Of a stretch of DNA of 64,000 nt, positions 38,069 through 46,950 are shown one piece after another. Numbering within the stretch: position 1 is the first letter of the stretch; each line of letters starts with the position of its first letter. Both the position numbers and the translations under genes were made by a program. Where the stretch lies: NCBI RefSeq assembly GCF_004345005.1, contig NZ_SMMX01000010.1, positions 1 through 64,000 on the forward strand. Direction: 5' to 3'. The DNA is from Extibacter muris (GTDB lineage Bacteria > Bacillota > Clostridia > Lachnospirales > Lachnospiraceae). The notes beneath the pieces are model-generated. The model was not told the origin of the DNA, did not search any database, and worked only from the letters and a program-made list of their open reading frames with translations.

Positions 38069-38578
38069 TTACAGGCTCCCACCCTGCTGCCATGCAAGAC
38101 GATGGAGACGTCCTTCCAGATTCATACCCGAAAAACCGTTTTGGCGCAGCGCTTCATATAAAATGACTGCCACGGAATTGCCCAGATTCAACGACCGGAT
38201 GTCGCCTACCATAGGAATGCGTATACTGTCTTCTTTATGTTTTACCAATATCTCCTCCGGTATTCCTGCACTTTCCTTTCCGAACATAATATAACAGTCC
38301 GGTTCATAATGGACATCCGTGTATACGTTCGGCGCTTTCGTCGTCGCCATATATATCTTAGCCCCCTTATTCTTGTCCAGAAATTCATCGAAGTCGATAT
38401 ATGTGGTCACGTCCAGAGCGTCCCAGTAATCCATGCCGGCACGCTTCAGATTCTTTTCATTCAGCCTGAAGCCAAGCGGCTCAATCAGATGAAGCCGCGT
38501 GTTCGTAGCCACGCACGTCCTGCCGATATTACCCGTATTGGCCGGAATCTCTGGCTCATGCAACACAATATTCAGCAT
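38069..38578 (-). CDS. trmL: tRNA (cytidine/uridine-34) 2'-O-methyltransferase
   Basis: This minimal SPOUT enzyme of 169 residues methylates the wobble nucleotide of tRNA-Leu. It has NIVLHEPEIPANTGNIGRTC, FGKESAGIPEEIL and IPMVGDIRSLNLGNSVAVI, the family's three knot motifs. It is full length and followed by no close neighbour. Confidence 0.93.
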   Translation of the reverse strand: MLNIVLHEPEIPANTGNIGRTCVATNTRLHLIEPLGFRLNEKNLKRAGMDYWDALDVTTYIDFDEFLDKNKGAKIYMATTKAPNVYTDVHYEPDCYIMFGKESAGIPEEILVKHKEDSIRIPMVGDIRSLNLGNSVAVILYEALRQNGFSGMNLEGRLHRLAWQQGGSL

Positions 38579-38742
38579 TTCCTTTCCTCCTCGTAATCCA
38601 TTTTTTAACTACTTCCTTCTATTTTAGTGAAAAACCCCCGGCCAGTCAACATACACTTTTGTTACTTTTGTATTACAATTTTACCAAAAGATTGGGATTT
38701 TTTAACATTTTAGATATATCAAAATTGTGAACAGTGTGAACA

Positions 38743-38804
38743 GGGACGTAGGTAAATTGAAAATGGTTACGTCCCAAATTAAACTTTGACCTGTACCCAA
38801 ATGA
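38743..38804 (+). repeat. dispersed hairpin repeat, copy 1
   Basis: GGGACGTA (38743-38750) and TACGTCCC (38768-38775) form a perfect 8-bp stem around a GTAAA-type loop. A tail TTTGACCTGTACCCAAATGA ends at about 38804. A second copy in the opposite orientation lies at 48147-48209. Confidence 0.7.
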
Positions 38805-38824
38805 AAAAAAAGAGGGGTCATTTT

Positions 38825-39739
38825 TCAATAACCGCTCTTAGTATGTCCTATTATTTTGTTTATTTCATCTGGTGCAGGCCTGTCAATGTACCTGATTTCT
38901 TCTCCGTTGCGTATGACTTTGTCATTGTTGTCCGTCATGCGGCCGATAACTGCTGCTTCTATTCCATTGCGCCGGAGTTCGCCGGCCAGCCTTCCGCCGT
39001 CGGCGGCAAGCATGAGAAAGCTTCCGGTGGAAGTCAGCTGGTATGGATTCAGCCGGTAATTTTCACATACTTCTATCGTCTCCTGGCGGACTGATATCTT
39101 CTTCATGTCAATATCTATGCCTGTCCCTGCCTCTTTCGCTAGATGCCACAGCGCCGCAAATATACCGCCCTCCGTAATCTGTCGCAGGATGCGTATGTCC
39201 GCCTCTCTGGCAATCCGGATTGCTTTTCCGGCGAATATGCTGCCATTAAAGGCTTCTATCTGCTTTATGAATGCGGGGGCGAACCTCTCCTTCAGTTCAG
39301 CTTCCCGCTCTTCTGCAATCCTCAGCATGCCCGCAAGCCCGGTCCATCCCGCAAGCACGATTTCCCTTCCCTGGCCTGCGGCGTCCTCCGGCTGCGCCGT
39401 ACACTCCGTGATGCCGGTACATGTAACGGCCACAAGCGGCAGCGAAGCCACAGGCGTTTTATATTGAAGTAGGGAAAGTAGCGGCACGCCCTGCTCCCTG
39501 CAGGCTTTTTCAATCTGCTTTTGTACGGCAGGAAGCCGGGAGCTGCCATGGGATTCGGGTATCAGGATACGCACCTGCGCGTTAAGGCTGCCGGCCCCTT
39601 CAGCCACCAGTTCATTCAATGCTTCCGCCAGCGCATATGCCCCGGTCTCTTTCGACCATCCGCATATGCAGGATGTGGCGCTGACCGCGCGCACCGTCTG
39701 TATATCTGTACTCATCGTCTTCTGTCCACTCTCTTCCAC
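38825..39739 (-). CDS. AIR synthase/HypE-related protein
   Basis: This 304-residue protein of the PurM/HypE/SelD superfamily has an N-terminal alpha/beta half without clear motifs and a C-terminal PurM-like domain: LAGWTGLAGMLRIAEEREAEL, ITEGGIFAALWHLAKEAGTG and LTSTGSFLMLAADGG. The usual N-terminal ATP-binding Asp-rich loop of HypE is not evident, so it may not act like HypE. No hydrogenase genes are in the window. The GTG start at 39739 or the ATG at 39715 could be used; neither has a strong ribosome site. It lies 15 bases after the VanW gene. Confidence 0.65.
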   Translation of the reverse strand: MEESGQKTMSTDIQTVRAVSATSCICGWSKETGAYALAEALNELVAEGAGSLNAQVRILIPESHGSSRLPAVQKQIEKACREQGVPLLSLLQYKTPVASLPLVAVTCTGITECTAQPEDAAGQGREIVLAGWTGLAGMLRIAEEREAELKERFAPAFIKQIEAFNGSIFAGKAIRIAREADIRILRQITEGGIFAALWHLAKEAGTGIDIDMKKISVRQETIEVCENYRLNPYQLTSTGSFLMLAADGGRLAGELRRNGIEAAVIGRMTDNNDKVIRNGEEIRYIDRPAPDEINKIIGHTKSGY

Positions 39740-39754
39740 TGTTACTGTCCCGCC

Positions 39755-41281
39755 CTATTCGCCGTTGCTCTCGCCGGCGCTCAAGCCTTTTGCTTCCGCT
39801 ATGGCGGCATCAATCGCCGCTTTGTCCTGCGAACTGATAGCTTTGCGGACGAGCTCTGCCGCCTCTGCATTATCTGTCAAAGTTCCGACCTCGATAATCT
39901 GGTCCGACTTTTCATATGTACTGTTATTGATGATATCGCGGCTTACCTCGGCTCCGTCCTGGTACACTACTTTCCAGAGCCTGGCCGTCTTGCCGGTATG
40001 AGGGCTGCCCGAATATTGGACACTGCCCAGTTCCGCCTCTTTGTTTTCCTTGTAAGTGACACCGTAATCTTCTGTTGTGAGCGTCTCGCTTTCATACTCC
40101 ACAGTCCTTCCTTCCGCCCTGGTGTCCTTTCCATAGATCGTAAACCGCATCTGATTGGCACTGTCGATTTCCGCAGCGATATAGACGGGCGTCTCATAGC
40201 TGTTTTTGAACTTAAGGTCGAGATAATCCCCTGCAATTGCAGCATCTCTCGACGGATCCACATAAGCTACCAGCATGGAGTGCGGATAACGCTCCAGCAC
40301 CTCCAGTTCCGAATACAGCACTGCATTATAAAGCGTCGTCGACACCTGGCAGATACCGCCGCCAAAGGAATCCACCACCTGCCCGTTCTCATAGGAGCCT
40401 GCCTCCACATACCCATGCTCGGCATCGTAAGGGGCGGTCGTATCATGGACGGACAGTTCATCGCCGGGCATAAGGATGGTTCCATTGATTTTATCCACAC
40501 CTGTCTTCAGATTCTTCCAGCGCTCTCCGCCTCCGGCATCTGTGGAAAATGATCCAAGTTCATCCTTTATGCTTTCAAGGTCTTTCGCCTTGATGGACGG
40601 TTCCTCTGTCTTGACGGCCATCTTGACCTTGAATCCTTTATGATCCCATCTGTCATTCAGATAGTCGACGATCATTTCTTCGGATGCTTTTTCATCTACG
40701 GTCTTGCCTTTCTTTTCTTTTATTATCTCAAAGCCATCCCCGCTCTTTGCTATGCTGGCATCTACCGCATGGTCCGCCAGGCCTTCCACCCTCTCGTCAA
40801 TGACTGCTTTTGTCTTCTCTGCATCCAGGACAAACCCTTCACCAAGGACAAGCTTCTCTTTTTTCAGGCCTTTTATCTGACGGTACCGGGTGAAGAGGCG
40901 CCCCTTCTTCCCGTAGCCGGCTGCCTTATCCACAACTTTCCCGATATCTTTATACGAAAGCCCCAGTTCCTCAAGCGTCGCCTCTGCGGATCTGTCGCCC
41001 ACCTTCATCGTAATCTTCAACGCCATATCTTCCTGAAGATGTTCCTTCATCAGCTCTCTGGCCTCTTTTTTAGTCAGACCCGAGACATTAACATTACCTA
41101 TATAGATATTGTCACATATCTTATGTTCCGGCACCTTTGAAACATACCTGTACAGCACCAGATAGGATGCGCCGGTCAGGACGATAGCGCACAAGACGGC
41201 AAGGCCAAAAAGAATCCTCATCCTTCTCCGCCTTTTCTGTGTCATCCTCCTGCTTATTTTTTTACGCCGATTCTGAGCCAT
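39755..41281 (-). CDS. VanW-family cell-envelope protein
   Basis: This 508-residue protein has a very basic N-terminus, one membrane anchor (LFGLAVLCAIVLTGASYLVL) and two peptidoglycan-binding-like repeats (NIYIGNVNVSGLTKKEAREL). The VanW domain follows with NGTILMPGDELSVHDTTAP, GGGICQVSTTLYNAVLYSEL and YPHSMLVAYVDP, then a G5-like segment. The role of VanW is not established; it is thought to act outside the membrane on the wall. It is the gene before the HypE-like one. Confidence 0.88.
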   Translation of the reverse strand: MAQNRRKKISRRMTQKRRRRMRILFGLAVLCAIVLTGASYLVLYRYVSKVPEHKICDNIYIGNVNVSGLTKKEARELMKEHLQEDMALKITMKVGDRSAEATLEELGLSYKDIGKVVDKAAGYGKKGRLFTRYRQIKGLKKEKLVLGEGFVLDAEKTKAVIDERVEGLADHAVDASIAKSGDGFEIIKEKKGKTVDEKASEEMIVDYLNDRWDHKGFKVKMAVKTEEPSIKAKDLESIKDELGSFSTDAGGGERWKNLKTGVDKINGTILMPGDELSVHDTTAPYDAEHGYVEAGSYENGQVVDSFGGGICQVSTTLYNAVLYSELEVLERYPHSMLVAYVDPSRDAAIAGDYLDLKFKNSYETPVYIAAEIDSANQMRFTIYGKDTRAEGRTVEYESETLTTEDYGVTYKENKEAELGSVQYSGSPHTGKTARLWKVVYQDGAEVSRDIINNSTYEKSDQIIEVGTLTDNAEAAELVRKAISSQDKAAIDAAIAEAKGLSAGESNGE

Positions 41282-41306
41282 AAGCCTCCCCCTGACTTTT
41301 CCCCTG

Positions 41307-41411
41307 TTACGCCACCAGATACGGAATCGTCATTGTTGCAATCATCGCAATGACAATCACCATAATCATGATGGCTATGATTCGTTTTACCCTTTTGTCG
41401 TTAAAATTCAT
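41307..41411 (-). CDS. 34-residue single-pass membrane miniprotein
   Basis: A short frame with an AAGGTAGGAAGAA site upstream encodes MNFNDKRVKRIIAIMIMV, then a hydrophobic helix and a TIPYLVA end. A basic start followed by about 20 hydrophobic residues predicts one membrane helix. In size and layout it resembles Prli42-type miniproteins of Firmicutes, though I cannot confirm homology. It sits between nth and the VanW gene. Confidence 0.55.
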   Translation of the reverse strand: MNFNDKRVKRIIAIMIMVIVIAMIATMTIPYLVA

Positions 41412-41443
41412 TTCTTCCTACCTTCTTTGCTTCCGTTGATTTG

Positions 41444-42070
41444 TTATATTTTATACTCTTTACAGTATTTTTGCAAGAAACAGTCCTGGCATTTCGGGCT
41501 TCTCGCAGTACAAATCGTCCTGCCGAACGTGATGATCTGAATATTGTAGAGTATCCAATGATTCTGAGGCAGCTCCTTCATAAGGTCCTGCTCAATCTTT
41601 TCCGGATCCTTGTTCTTCGTCAGCCCAAGCCTGTTCGATATCCGTTTTACATGCGTATCCACGACCACGCTCGGCTCGTGGTATATATTACCCCGGATGA
41701 CATTAGCCGTCTTTCTGCCAACCCCAGCGAGAGAGACAAGATCTTCTATATCTCGCGGCACTTCTCCACCGAACTTATCCCGGATATCCTTCATACATGC
41801 AATAATATTCTTAGCCTTGTTATGGTAGAACCCTGTCGGCTTTATATCCTGCTCCAGCTCTTTCAAATCCGCATCTGCAAACGCATCGACGGAAGTATAC
41901 TTTTTGAACAGCCCTTCTGTCACGATATTGACGCGGGCATCCGTACACTGCGCACTCAGCATCGTAGCGATAAGCAGCTGCCATGGAGCGTCATGATTGA
42001 GATAGCATACGAATTCTGTCCCGTACTGTTCATCCAGTCTCTCCAATATCTCCTTTGTTCTTTTCTTCAT
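41444..42070 (-). CDS. nth: endonuclease III
   Basis: This base-excision repair glycosylase/AP lyase removes oxidised pyrimidines. Of its 208 residues, the helix-hairpin-helix LAGVGRKTANVIRGN carries the catalytic Lys, the catalytic Asp lies in VVDTHVKRISNRLGL, and CTARSPKCQDCFLQKYC forms the C-X6-C-X2-C-X5-C [4Fe-4S] ligand set. All key residues are present. Confidence 0.96.
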   Translation of the reverse strand: MKKRTKEILERLDEQYGTEFVCYLNHDAPWQLLIATMLSAQCTDARVNIVTEGLFKKYTSVDAFADADLKELEQDIKPTGFYHNKAKNIIACMKDIRDKFGGEVPRDIEDLVSLAGVGRKTANVIRGNIYHEPSVVVDTHVKRISNRLGLTKNKDPEKIEQDLMKELPQNHWILYNIQIITFGRTICTARSPKCQDCFLQKYCKEYKI

Positions 42071-42106
42071 CTGTCCTTCCTCGTATCTTCTGCATCAGTC
42101 TTTCTA

Positions 42107-43846
42107 TTACATGTCTATCATACATGTTCTTGCCTCGCCGTTCAATGGATTTCTTTGCATATAGTCGAACAATACCGTCTTTTTGAGGCATGTAAATCTT
42201 TCCAGATGTGTCATCTTACGCATCTGGTTTCTGTCAAATGTCTCATATCCTTTTAGAAAATGCCTCTGTTCTGCCTCTGTTTCATAGAATTGCCTTGCCT
42301 GTTCTTTCGTAAGCACATAGCGGCCGGCAAATTCCGGCCTCGTCTTGGCATTTTCCCTCAGATAATAGTCAAAGGTCAGCAGGTCGCGATAGTATTCTGC
42401 CTTCTCTCCACACCATCCGATGATAAAATCTAATAAAATCCCATAGCGGGCACTACGCTTGTGCTGTACGTCCATATGGTTATGTTCCACGTAATATCCC
42501 CTTATCCTGTCATACATCTCGAACGGCGAATAGAACTCTTCTTCCAGGCTTCCAATCGTCCTCGTGAACTGGCCGCTGTTATAATATACCTCTACCATCT
42601 CTTCGATGCCCTTAAGGCGCAGGATATCATCATATGATATCCAGTCCGTATACAGCACTTCATAACAGGGCTTACTTTTATGCACAAGTCCGTAAGCCTC
42701 CTTCTGCCGTTCCATCCAGGAACCTTTCAGAACTTTAAGGAACCCCAGCTGGAGCTGTTCCGGATGAAGGGTGTATACATCGTCAAATGACCTCACGAAG
42801 CTGTCCATATCCTCATACGGCAGTCCGGCAATCAGGTCCAGATGCTGATGGATATTGCCGTAACCCTGGATTCTGCGGACGATATGCTTTACTCGTTCAA
42901 AATCCATCGTCCGCCTGATTTCCTCAATCGTACGGAGATTCGTAGACTGGATTCCTATCTCCAGCTGGATAAGTCCGGGCCGCATCTTCTCAAACAGCTT
43001 CAATTCTTCTTCTGTCAGCAAGTCGGCGGCCACCTCAAAATGAAAGTTCGTGATTCCATTGTCATGCTCCGTAATATACGTCCATATATCCATCGCATGC
43101 TTGTGGTTGCAGTTGAACGTCCTGTCTACAAATTTCACCTGGGGTACGCCGGCATCCATTAAAAACTGCAGCTCCTGCTTCACTAGGGCTGTATCCCGAA
43201 ATCGCAGCTTCTTGTCTACAGAAGAGAGGCAGTAGCTGCATGAAAAAGGACACCCTCTGCTGGATTCATAATATACGATCTTATTCCGAAAGCCTTCCAT
43301 GTCCCGGTATACGAATGGCACGCTGCTAAGGTCCAGCACTTCCCGACACGGATTTTCGCTGATACCGCCATCAAGCCCTCTGTACGTAATCCCATTTACC
43401 GGGCCAAATTCATCTGCTGCACCGGAAAGACCCTTTGTGCAGTAAATGCTGCACAGCTTCGTGAACGTCTCTTCACCTTCGCCCCGCATGACCCCGCTGA
43501 CTTCCGGAAGGCGTCGGAGCACATCCGGCGCGTCATAAGACACTTCCGGCCCCCCGAGCCATATATGTGTGTCGGGGCATATTTTCTTCAGCTCTCTGGC
43601 CATATCCTCCACGTATGCTATATTCCAGATATAGCAGGAAAAGCAGATGACATCCGGTTTCCTTCTATAGATGTCCATAAGTATCTGATCCGGCTGCTGG
43701 TTGACGGTATATTCCGCAATGTCTGTCACAAGCACGGTGCTGCCCTCCTGCGGCATGTAATAAGACTGTGCATACGCCTCCAGGCTATGCACAGCCAGAT
43801 TGGAATGTATATATTTTGCATTAATTGCAACCAGTAGTATCTTCAT
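42107..43846 (-). CDS. B12-binding radical SAM protein with DUF4080 tail
   Basis: This 579-residue protein has an N-terminal cobalamin-binding-like domain (ILLVAINAKYIHSNLAVHSL, DVICFSCYIWNIAYVEDMA, WLGGPEVSYDA). A radical SAM core with the CX3CX2C cluster motif GCPFSCSYCLSS follows, then VKFVDRTFNCNHKHAM and a DUF4080 C-terminal domain. Such class B enzymes often methylate unactivated carbons, but the substrate is unknown. It overlaps the SGNH hydrolase gene by 26 bases. Confidence 0.88.
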   Translation of the reverse strand: MKILLVAINAKYIHSNLAVHSLEAYAQSYYMPQEGSTVLVTDIAEYTVNQQPDQILMDIYRRKPDVICFSCYIWNIAYVEDMARELKKICPDTHIWLGGPEVSYDAPDVLRRLPEVSGVMRGEGEETFTKLCSIYCTKGLSGAADEFGPVNGITYRGLDGGISENPCREVLDLSSVPFVYRDMEGFRNKIVYYESSRGCPFSCSYCLSSVDKKLRFRDTALVKQELQFLMDAGVPQVKFVDRTFNCNHKHAMDIWTYITEHDNGITNFHFEVAADLLTEEELKLFEKMRPGLIQLEIGIQSTNLRTIEEIRRTMDFERVKHIVRRIQGYGNIHQHLDLIAGLPYEDMDSFVRSFDDVYTLHPEQLQLGFLKVLKGSWMERQKEAYGLVHKSKPCYEVLYTDWISYDDILRLKGIEEMVEVYYNSGQFTRTIGSLEEEFYSPFEMYDRIRGYYVEHNHMDVQHKRSARYGILLDFIIGWCGEKAEYYRDLLTFDYYLRENAKTRPEFAGRYVLTKEQARQFYETEAEQRHFLKGYETFDRNQMRKMTHLERFTCLKKTVLFDYMQRNPLNGEARTCMIDM

Positions 43847-44840
43847 CTTCTTTCTCCCGTTTCTTTCCTCTTAAGACGCCCAATATAATAAGGATGATTC
43901 CCGTAACGCCGATGCCGGCCACAGCCATAAAATTCCACAGGAGGCCGCTTTGGTCCCGGCTTTCACGCGCGGTACCTGATTCTGGCGCCTCTTCTTGTTC
44001 CATGACGGTAAGCTCCTGAAGCACGACGTCGGCGATAATCTGCTGCCCTTCCTGCGTCGGGTGCAGTCCGTCCTGCTGCACATGGCCGCTGATTCCCGCC
44101 TCGTTCAAGTCCACGGTATGATAGCCATATTCATCCGCATGGGCCGCAATGATGCTGTTCATCTTGCCTATAATACTGTCCACCACCATGCCAAGTGTCC
44201 CGGGCATCCCAAGGCCGGTAGTCGGATTATAGATATCGGTGACGACAATCATCGCAGATTCCTTTGCCTCCCCGGTAATCCCGTCCATCATCGTGCAATA
44301 GCTCTCTTCAAATGCATCATAATCCCACCCCGCTATCGCCCTGACAGCCTTCAGCACTGTAGTGGGATGGGCTTTCATTTCTGCGTTCAGCATTTCCATT
44401 GCTTCGCTGATATTCCAGAACCTTTCTTCCCTTCCAAGCACATCCTGGCATGCTATTTTGAATGCGTCAATGAGGTCGTTCGCCCCAATCGTAACTGTGA
44501 TGACATCTACTTTACGGATATGCTCCAGAACCTCTTCTTCCCCAAGCTTTGAAGCGTTGAACCGTACCGTGCTTATACCATTTTGGGCAATATTGGCCAG
44601 TTCTACGGGCATTCCTTTATCCCGGGCGTATTGGCGGCGTACGAGCTCGGGGTACGGAGAGATCTCTGTGTCGTCACATGAATATCCATTCGGGATGCTG
44701 TCACCGACAGCCAGATAGTGGATTTCCTGTGGCTGCTCCGCGCGCACCTGTGCCGCACAGCAGGCCGCTATAGATACAGATATCATAACAGAAGCAGTAA
44801 TTTTAGTAAATGCAGCTTTTATCCGTGACATACTTCTCAC
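43821..44840 (-). CDS. secreted, membrane-anchored SGNH/GDSL hydrolase
   Basis: This 339-residue protein has an N-terminal signal segment (FTKITASVMISVSIAACCAA) and an SGNH esterase domain: block I LAVGDSIPNGYSC, block III TIGANDLIDAF, and block V DGLHPTQEGQ with catalytic Asp and His. A C-terminal membrane helix (WNFMAVAGIGVTGIILIILG) is followed by a charged tail, so the hydrolase faces the outside. Substrates may be acyl or acetyl esters of the wall. The IS110 element lies just upstream of its start and may affect its promoter. Confidence 0.85.
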   Translation of the reverse strand: MRSMSRIKAAFTKITASVMISVSIAACCAAQVRAEQPQEIHYLAVGDSIPNGYSCDDTEISPYPELVRRQYARDKGMPVELANIAQNGISTVRFNASKLGEEEVLEHIRKVDVITVTIGANDLIDAFKIACQDVLGREERFWNISEAMEMLNAEMKAHPTTVLKAVRAIAGWDYDAFEESYCTMMDGITGEAKESAMIVVTDIYNPTTGLGMPGTLGMVVDSIIGKMNSIIAAHADEYGYHTVDLNEAGISGHVQQDGLHPTQEGQQIIADVVLQELTVMEQEEAPESGTARESRDQSGLLWNFMAVAGIGVTGIILIILGVLRGKKREKEDEDTTGCN

Positions 44841-44899
44841 CTCACTCGTATTATATAGTAGTAGTGTTTATAGACCCTCTCCAAGGTCTTGATACTATA

Positions 44900-45105
44900 T
44901 TTTCATAACCATTCTTTACCTTTTCTATAGGTACGGTTATGATATATAAGATGCTGTGGACTGGTGTCACCTCGCTACCACCTGATGGTTTCAGAAAGTG
45001 TCCAGCCACAGTCTCTTTGTTTGATTGTTAATCAGTTAGATACCGCATGACGGTTTATTTAGAACGAGTTCACAACTGCGAAGAGCACCTGTGGTTCTAA
45101 AACAG
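44900..45105 (+). ncRNA. candidate IS110 bridge RNA (left-end non-coding RNA)
   Basis: Three well-formed stems lie upstream of the transposase. Stem 1 is CATAACC/GGTTATG with an inner TACC/GGTA (44904-44941). Stem 2 is CTGTGGaCTGG/CCAGCCACAG (44954-45011) enclosing a roughly 37-base loop. Stem 3 is TTTAGAAC/GTTCTAAA (45058-45101) enclosing a 28-base loop, with a small ACCG/CGGT hairpin before it. One 5' hairpin and two large internal loops is the known layout of IS110 bridge RNAs. Both large loops contain ACCT, complementary to the AGGT next to the CT core. Confidence 0.6.
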
Positions 45106-45133
45106 CATTCATTTATTGCAAAGGAGATTTTTT

Positions 45134-46309
45134 ATGATTTACGTCGGTATTGATATTGCCAAAGACAAGCACGATTGCTTTATTACTAATTCGGATGGAG
45201 AGGCACTTTTTAATGTCTTTACCATTCCTAACAGCCGGGAGGGCTATAATGACCTGTATCAAAAGATTTCTTCCCTGACCTCAGATTTTTCTGTAATAAA
45301 AGTAGGACTGGAAGCCACCGGACACTACAATTACAATCTTCTGGGATTCCTTATTGATAAAGGTTTGCCGACCTACGTTATCAATCCGCTTCATACCAAT
45401 CTGTACAGAAAAAGTCTAAGCCTTAGACAGACCAAAACGGATAAGGTTGATGCCCGCACCATTGCATTTATGCTGATGTCTGGAGTAAACTTACAGTCCT
45501 ACTCAGACACATCATACCATAATGAAGAGCTAAAGTCATTAACCCGTTACCGTTTTGACAAGGTAAAGGAACGTGCAAAATTAAAAACTTCTGTTTCTCG
45601 CCTCGTCAACATTCTCTTCCCTGAATTAGAAAAGCTGGTTCCGTCAATTCACATGGCTTCTGTATATGCCATGCTCTCCGAGTTTCCATGTGCGTCTAAA
45701 ATTGCCGCTGCACACCTCACAAGGCTGGCGAACCTATTAGAAACCTCCTCCAGAGGTCACTATGGCAAGGAAACAGCCATAACATTTCGCAATGCTGCAA
45801 GAGCCTCTGTCGGTTCAAATATGCCCGCAAAATCGCTTGAATTAAAACATACCATCAAACTTATTCAGGAACTGGATGCAGAGATTGAAGAAATAGAAAA
45901 TGAAATCAAAACCATCATGGACGAAATCAATTCTCCAATCCTTTCCATTCCCGGAATAAACTATCGCATGGGTGCTATGATAATAGCTGAAATAGGTGAT
46001 TTTAGCCGTTTTGATTCCCCTGACAAGATACTTGCCTATGCAGGAATGTCGCCCTCTACTTATCAATCAGGACAGCTTGACAGCAGTTATTCCCACATGG
46101 AAAAGCGAGGCTCCCGTTATCTCCGTTATGCTTTGTTCAATGCCACAAAGTTTGTGTGCCATTGGGATTCAACCTTTGCAGCCTATCTTGCAAAAAAACG
46201 TGCAGAGGGAAAGCATTACAATGTCGCCATTTCGCATGCTGCAAAGAAACTGGTGCGAGTTATCTATCAGTTGGAAAAATCCGGGCAGGAATATATCACA
46301 GCTACATAA
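45134..46309 (+). CDS. IS110-family transposase (RNA-guided recombinase type)
   Basis: This 391-residue recombinase starts at the ATG at 45134, which has AAAGGAG 7 bases upstream. The N-terminal RuvC-like DEDD domain shows YVGIDIAKDKHDC, GLEATGHYNYNL and TKTDKVDARTIAF. A coiled-coil linker is followed by the Tnp domain with SIPGINYRMGAMIIAEIGD and the catalytic-Ser block YAGMSPSTYQSG, then KRGSRYLRYALFNATKF. All blocks are present, so it looks functional. Confidence 0.93.
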   Translation: MIYVGIDIAKDKHDCFITNSDGEALFNVFTIPNSREGYNDLYQKISSLTSDFSVIKVGLEATGHYNYNLLGFLIDKGLPTYVINPLHTNLYRKSLSLRQTKTDKVDARTIAFMLMSGVNLQSYSDTSYHNEELKSLTRYRFDKVKERAKLKTSVSRLVNILFPELEKLVPSIHMASVYAMLSEFPCASKIAAAHLTRLANLLETSSRGHYGKETAITFRNAARASVGSNMPAKSLELKHTIKLIQELDAEIEEIENEIKTIMDEINSPILSIPGINYRMGAMIIAEIGDFSRFDSPDKILAYAGMSPSTYQSGQLDSSYSHMEKRGSRYLRYALFNATKFVCHWDSTFAAYLAKKRAEGKHYNVAISHAAKKLVRVIYQLEKSGQEYITAT

Positions 46310-46337
46310 GCCTTTCTAACCCATATCTCCTTTTTTT

Positions 46338-46357
46338 GAGCATCTTTAAAGATGCTC
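46338..46357. terminator. perfect palindrome after the IS110 transposase gene
   Basis: GAGCATCTTT/AAAGATGCTC is a perfect 20-bp palindrome preceded by a T7 run, so terminator function is likelier for minus-strand transcripts entering the element. It lies 28 bases past the transposase stop. Confidence 0.55.
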
Positions 46358-46562
46358 TGTTTGTCATGCAGTTTTCAAGGTACTGATTTATCTGAAATGC
46401 ATTTCTACAATTCATTCAAAAAATTTCATTTTAGGTCTTGACTTTTAATAGTTAGACTTTAATTATAACATATTTGCATTATGGAAACTGATAATTTCAC
46501 ATATACGGGAAGATTCTTTCGTTCCTGATTGACATTTCCTACAAAACACGGTATAATATAAA

Positions 46563-46826
46563 CTCGTGCAGCCGGGGTGTTAGCGGTACCTTGTACCTGC
46601 AATCCGCTATAGCAGGGGTGATGTTACGCAGAGGGCAAAGATTTGTAAAGCTGCCCTTGACAAGTGGCGTTGAGGCTTGGGTCTTACGCGACGGAAATCT
46701 GTGAATCGTGTCAGGTCGGGAACGAAGCAGCACTAAGCAGAACCTTCCGGGTGCCGTAAGGGTGCCTGGGCTGAGTTAACTGTCAAGGTAACGTTTATGG
46801 ATTTCGCTCGAAGCGTAACGCACGAA
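46563..46826 (+). ncRNA. ffs: signal recognition particle RNA, large type with Alu domain
   Basis: The sequence follows the Bacillus-type scRNA from end to end. It opens CGTGCAGCCGGGGTG, with TACCTGCAATCCGCTATAGC in the Alu domain. GGCGTTGAGGCTTGGGTC, the Ffh-binding domain GTGTCAGGTCGGGAACGAAG followed by CAGCACTAAG, and CTGGGCTGAGTTAACTG come next, and the 3' end is GTAACGCACG pairing with the 5' CGTGC. It is about 260 nt. The apical GGAA tetraloop is closed by a G-C pair instead of the usual C-G. It guides membrane-protein ribosomes with Ffh. Confidence 0.93.
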
Positions 46827-46950
46827 AAAAATATCTCAATGTATTGTCTTCTTATACATTTTTCCCATTAAATCAGCATTTTTAACAATATCAGCACATT
46901 TCCATGCTATACTGTATTTTAATTGCAATAAGCCGGCAGGAGGTATCTAT

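Larger units (their letters stand above)
44888..46438 (+). mobile_element. IS110-family insertion sequence, apparently complete
   Basis: The element holds one intact DEDD/Ser transposase gene preceded by about 240 bases of structured non-coding DNA. Both borders show AGGTCTTGA (44884-44892 and 46433-46441), consistent with a CT core dinucleotide shared between target and element. On that reading the element is about 1.55 kb. There are no terminal inverted repeats, as expected for the family. It separates the SGNH hydrolase gene from the SRP RNA gene. Confidence 0.7.
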
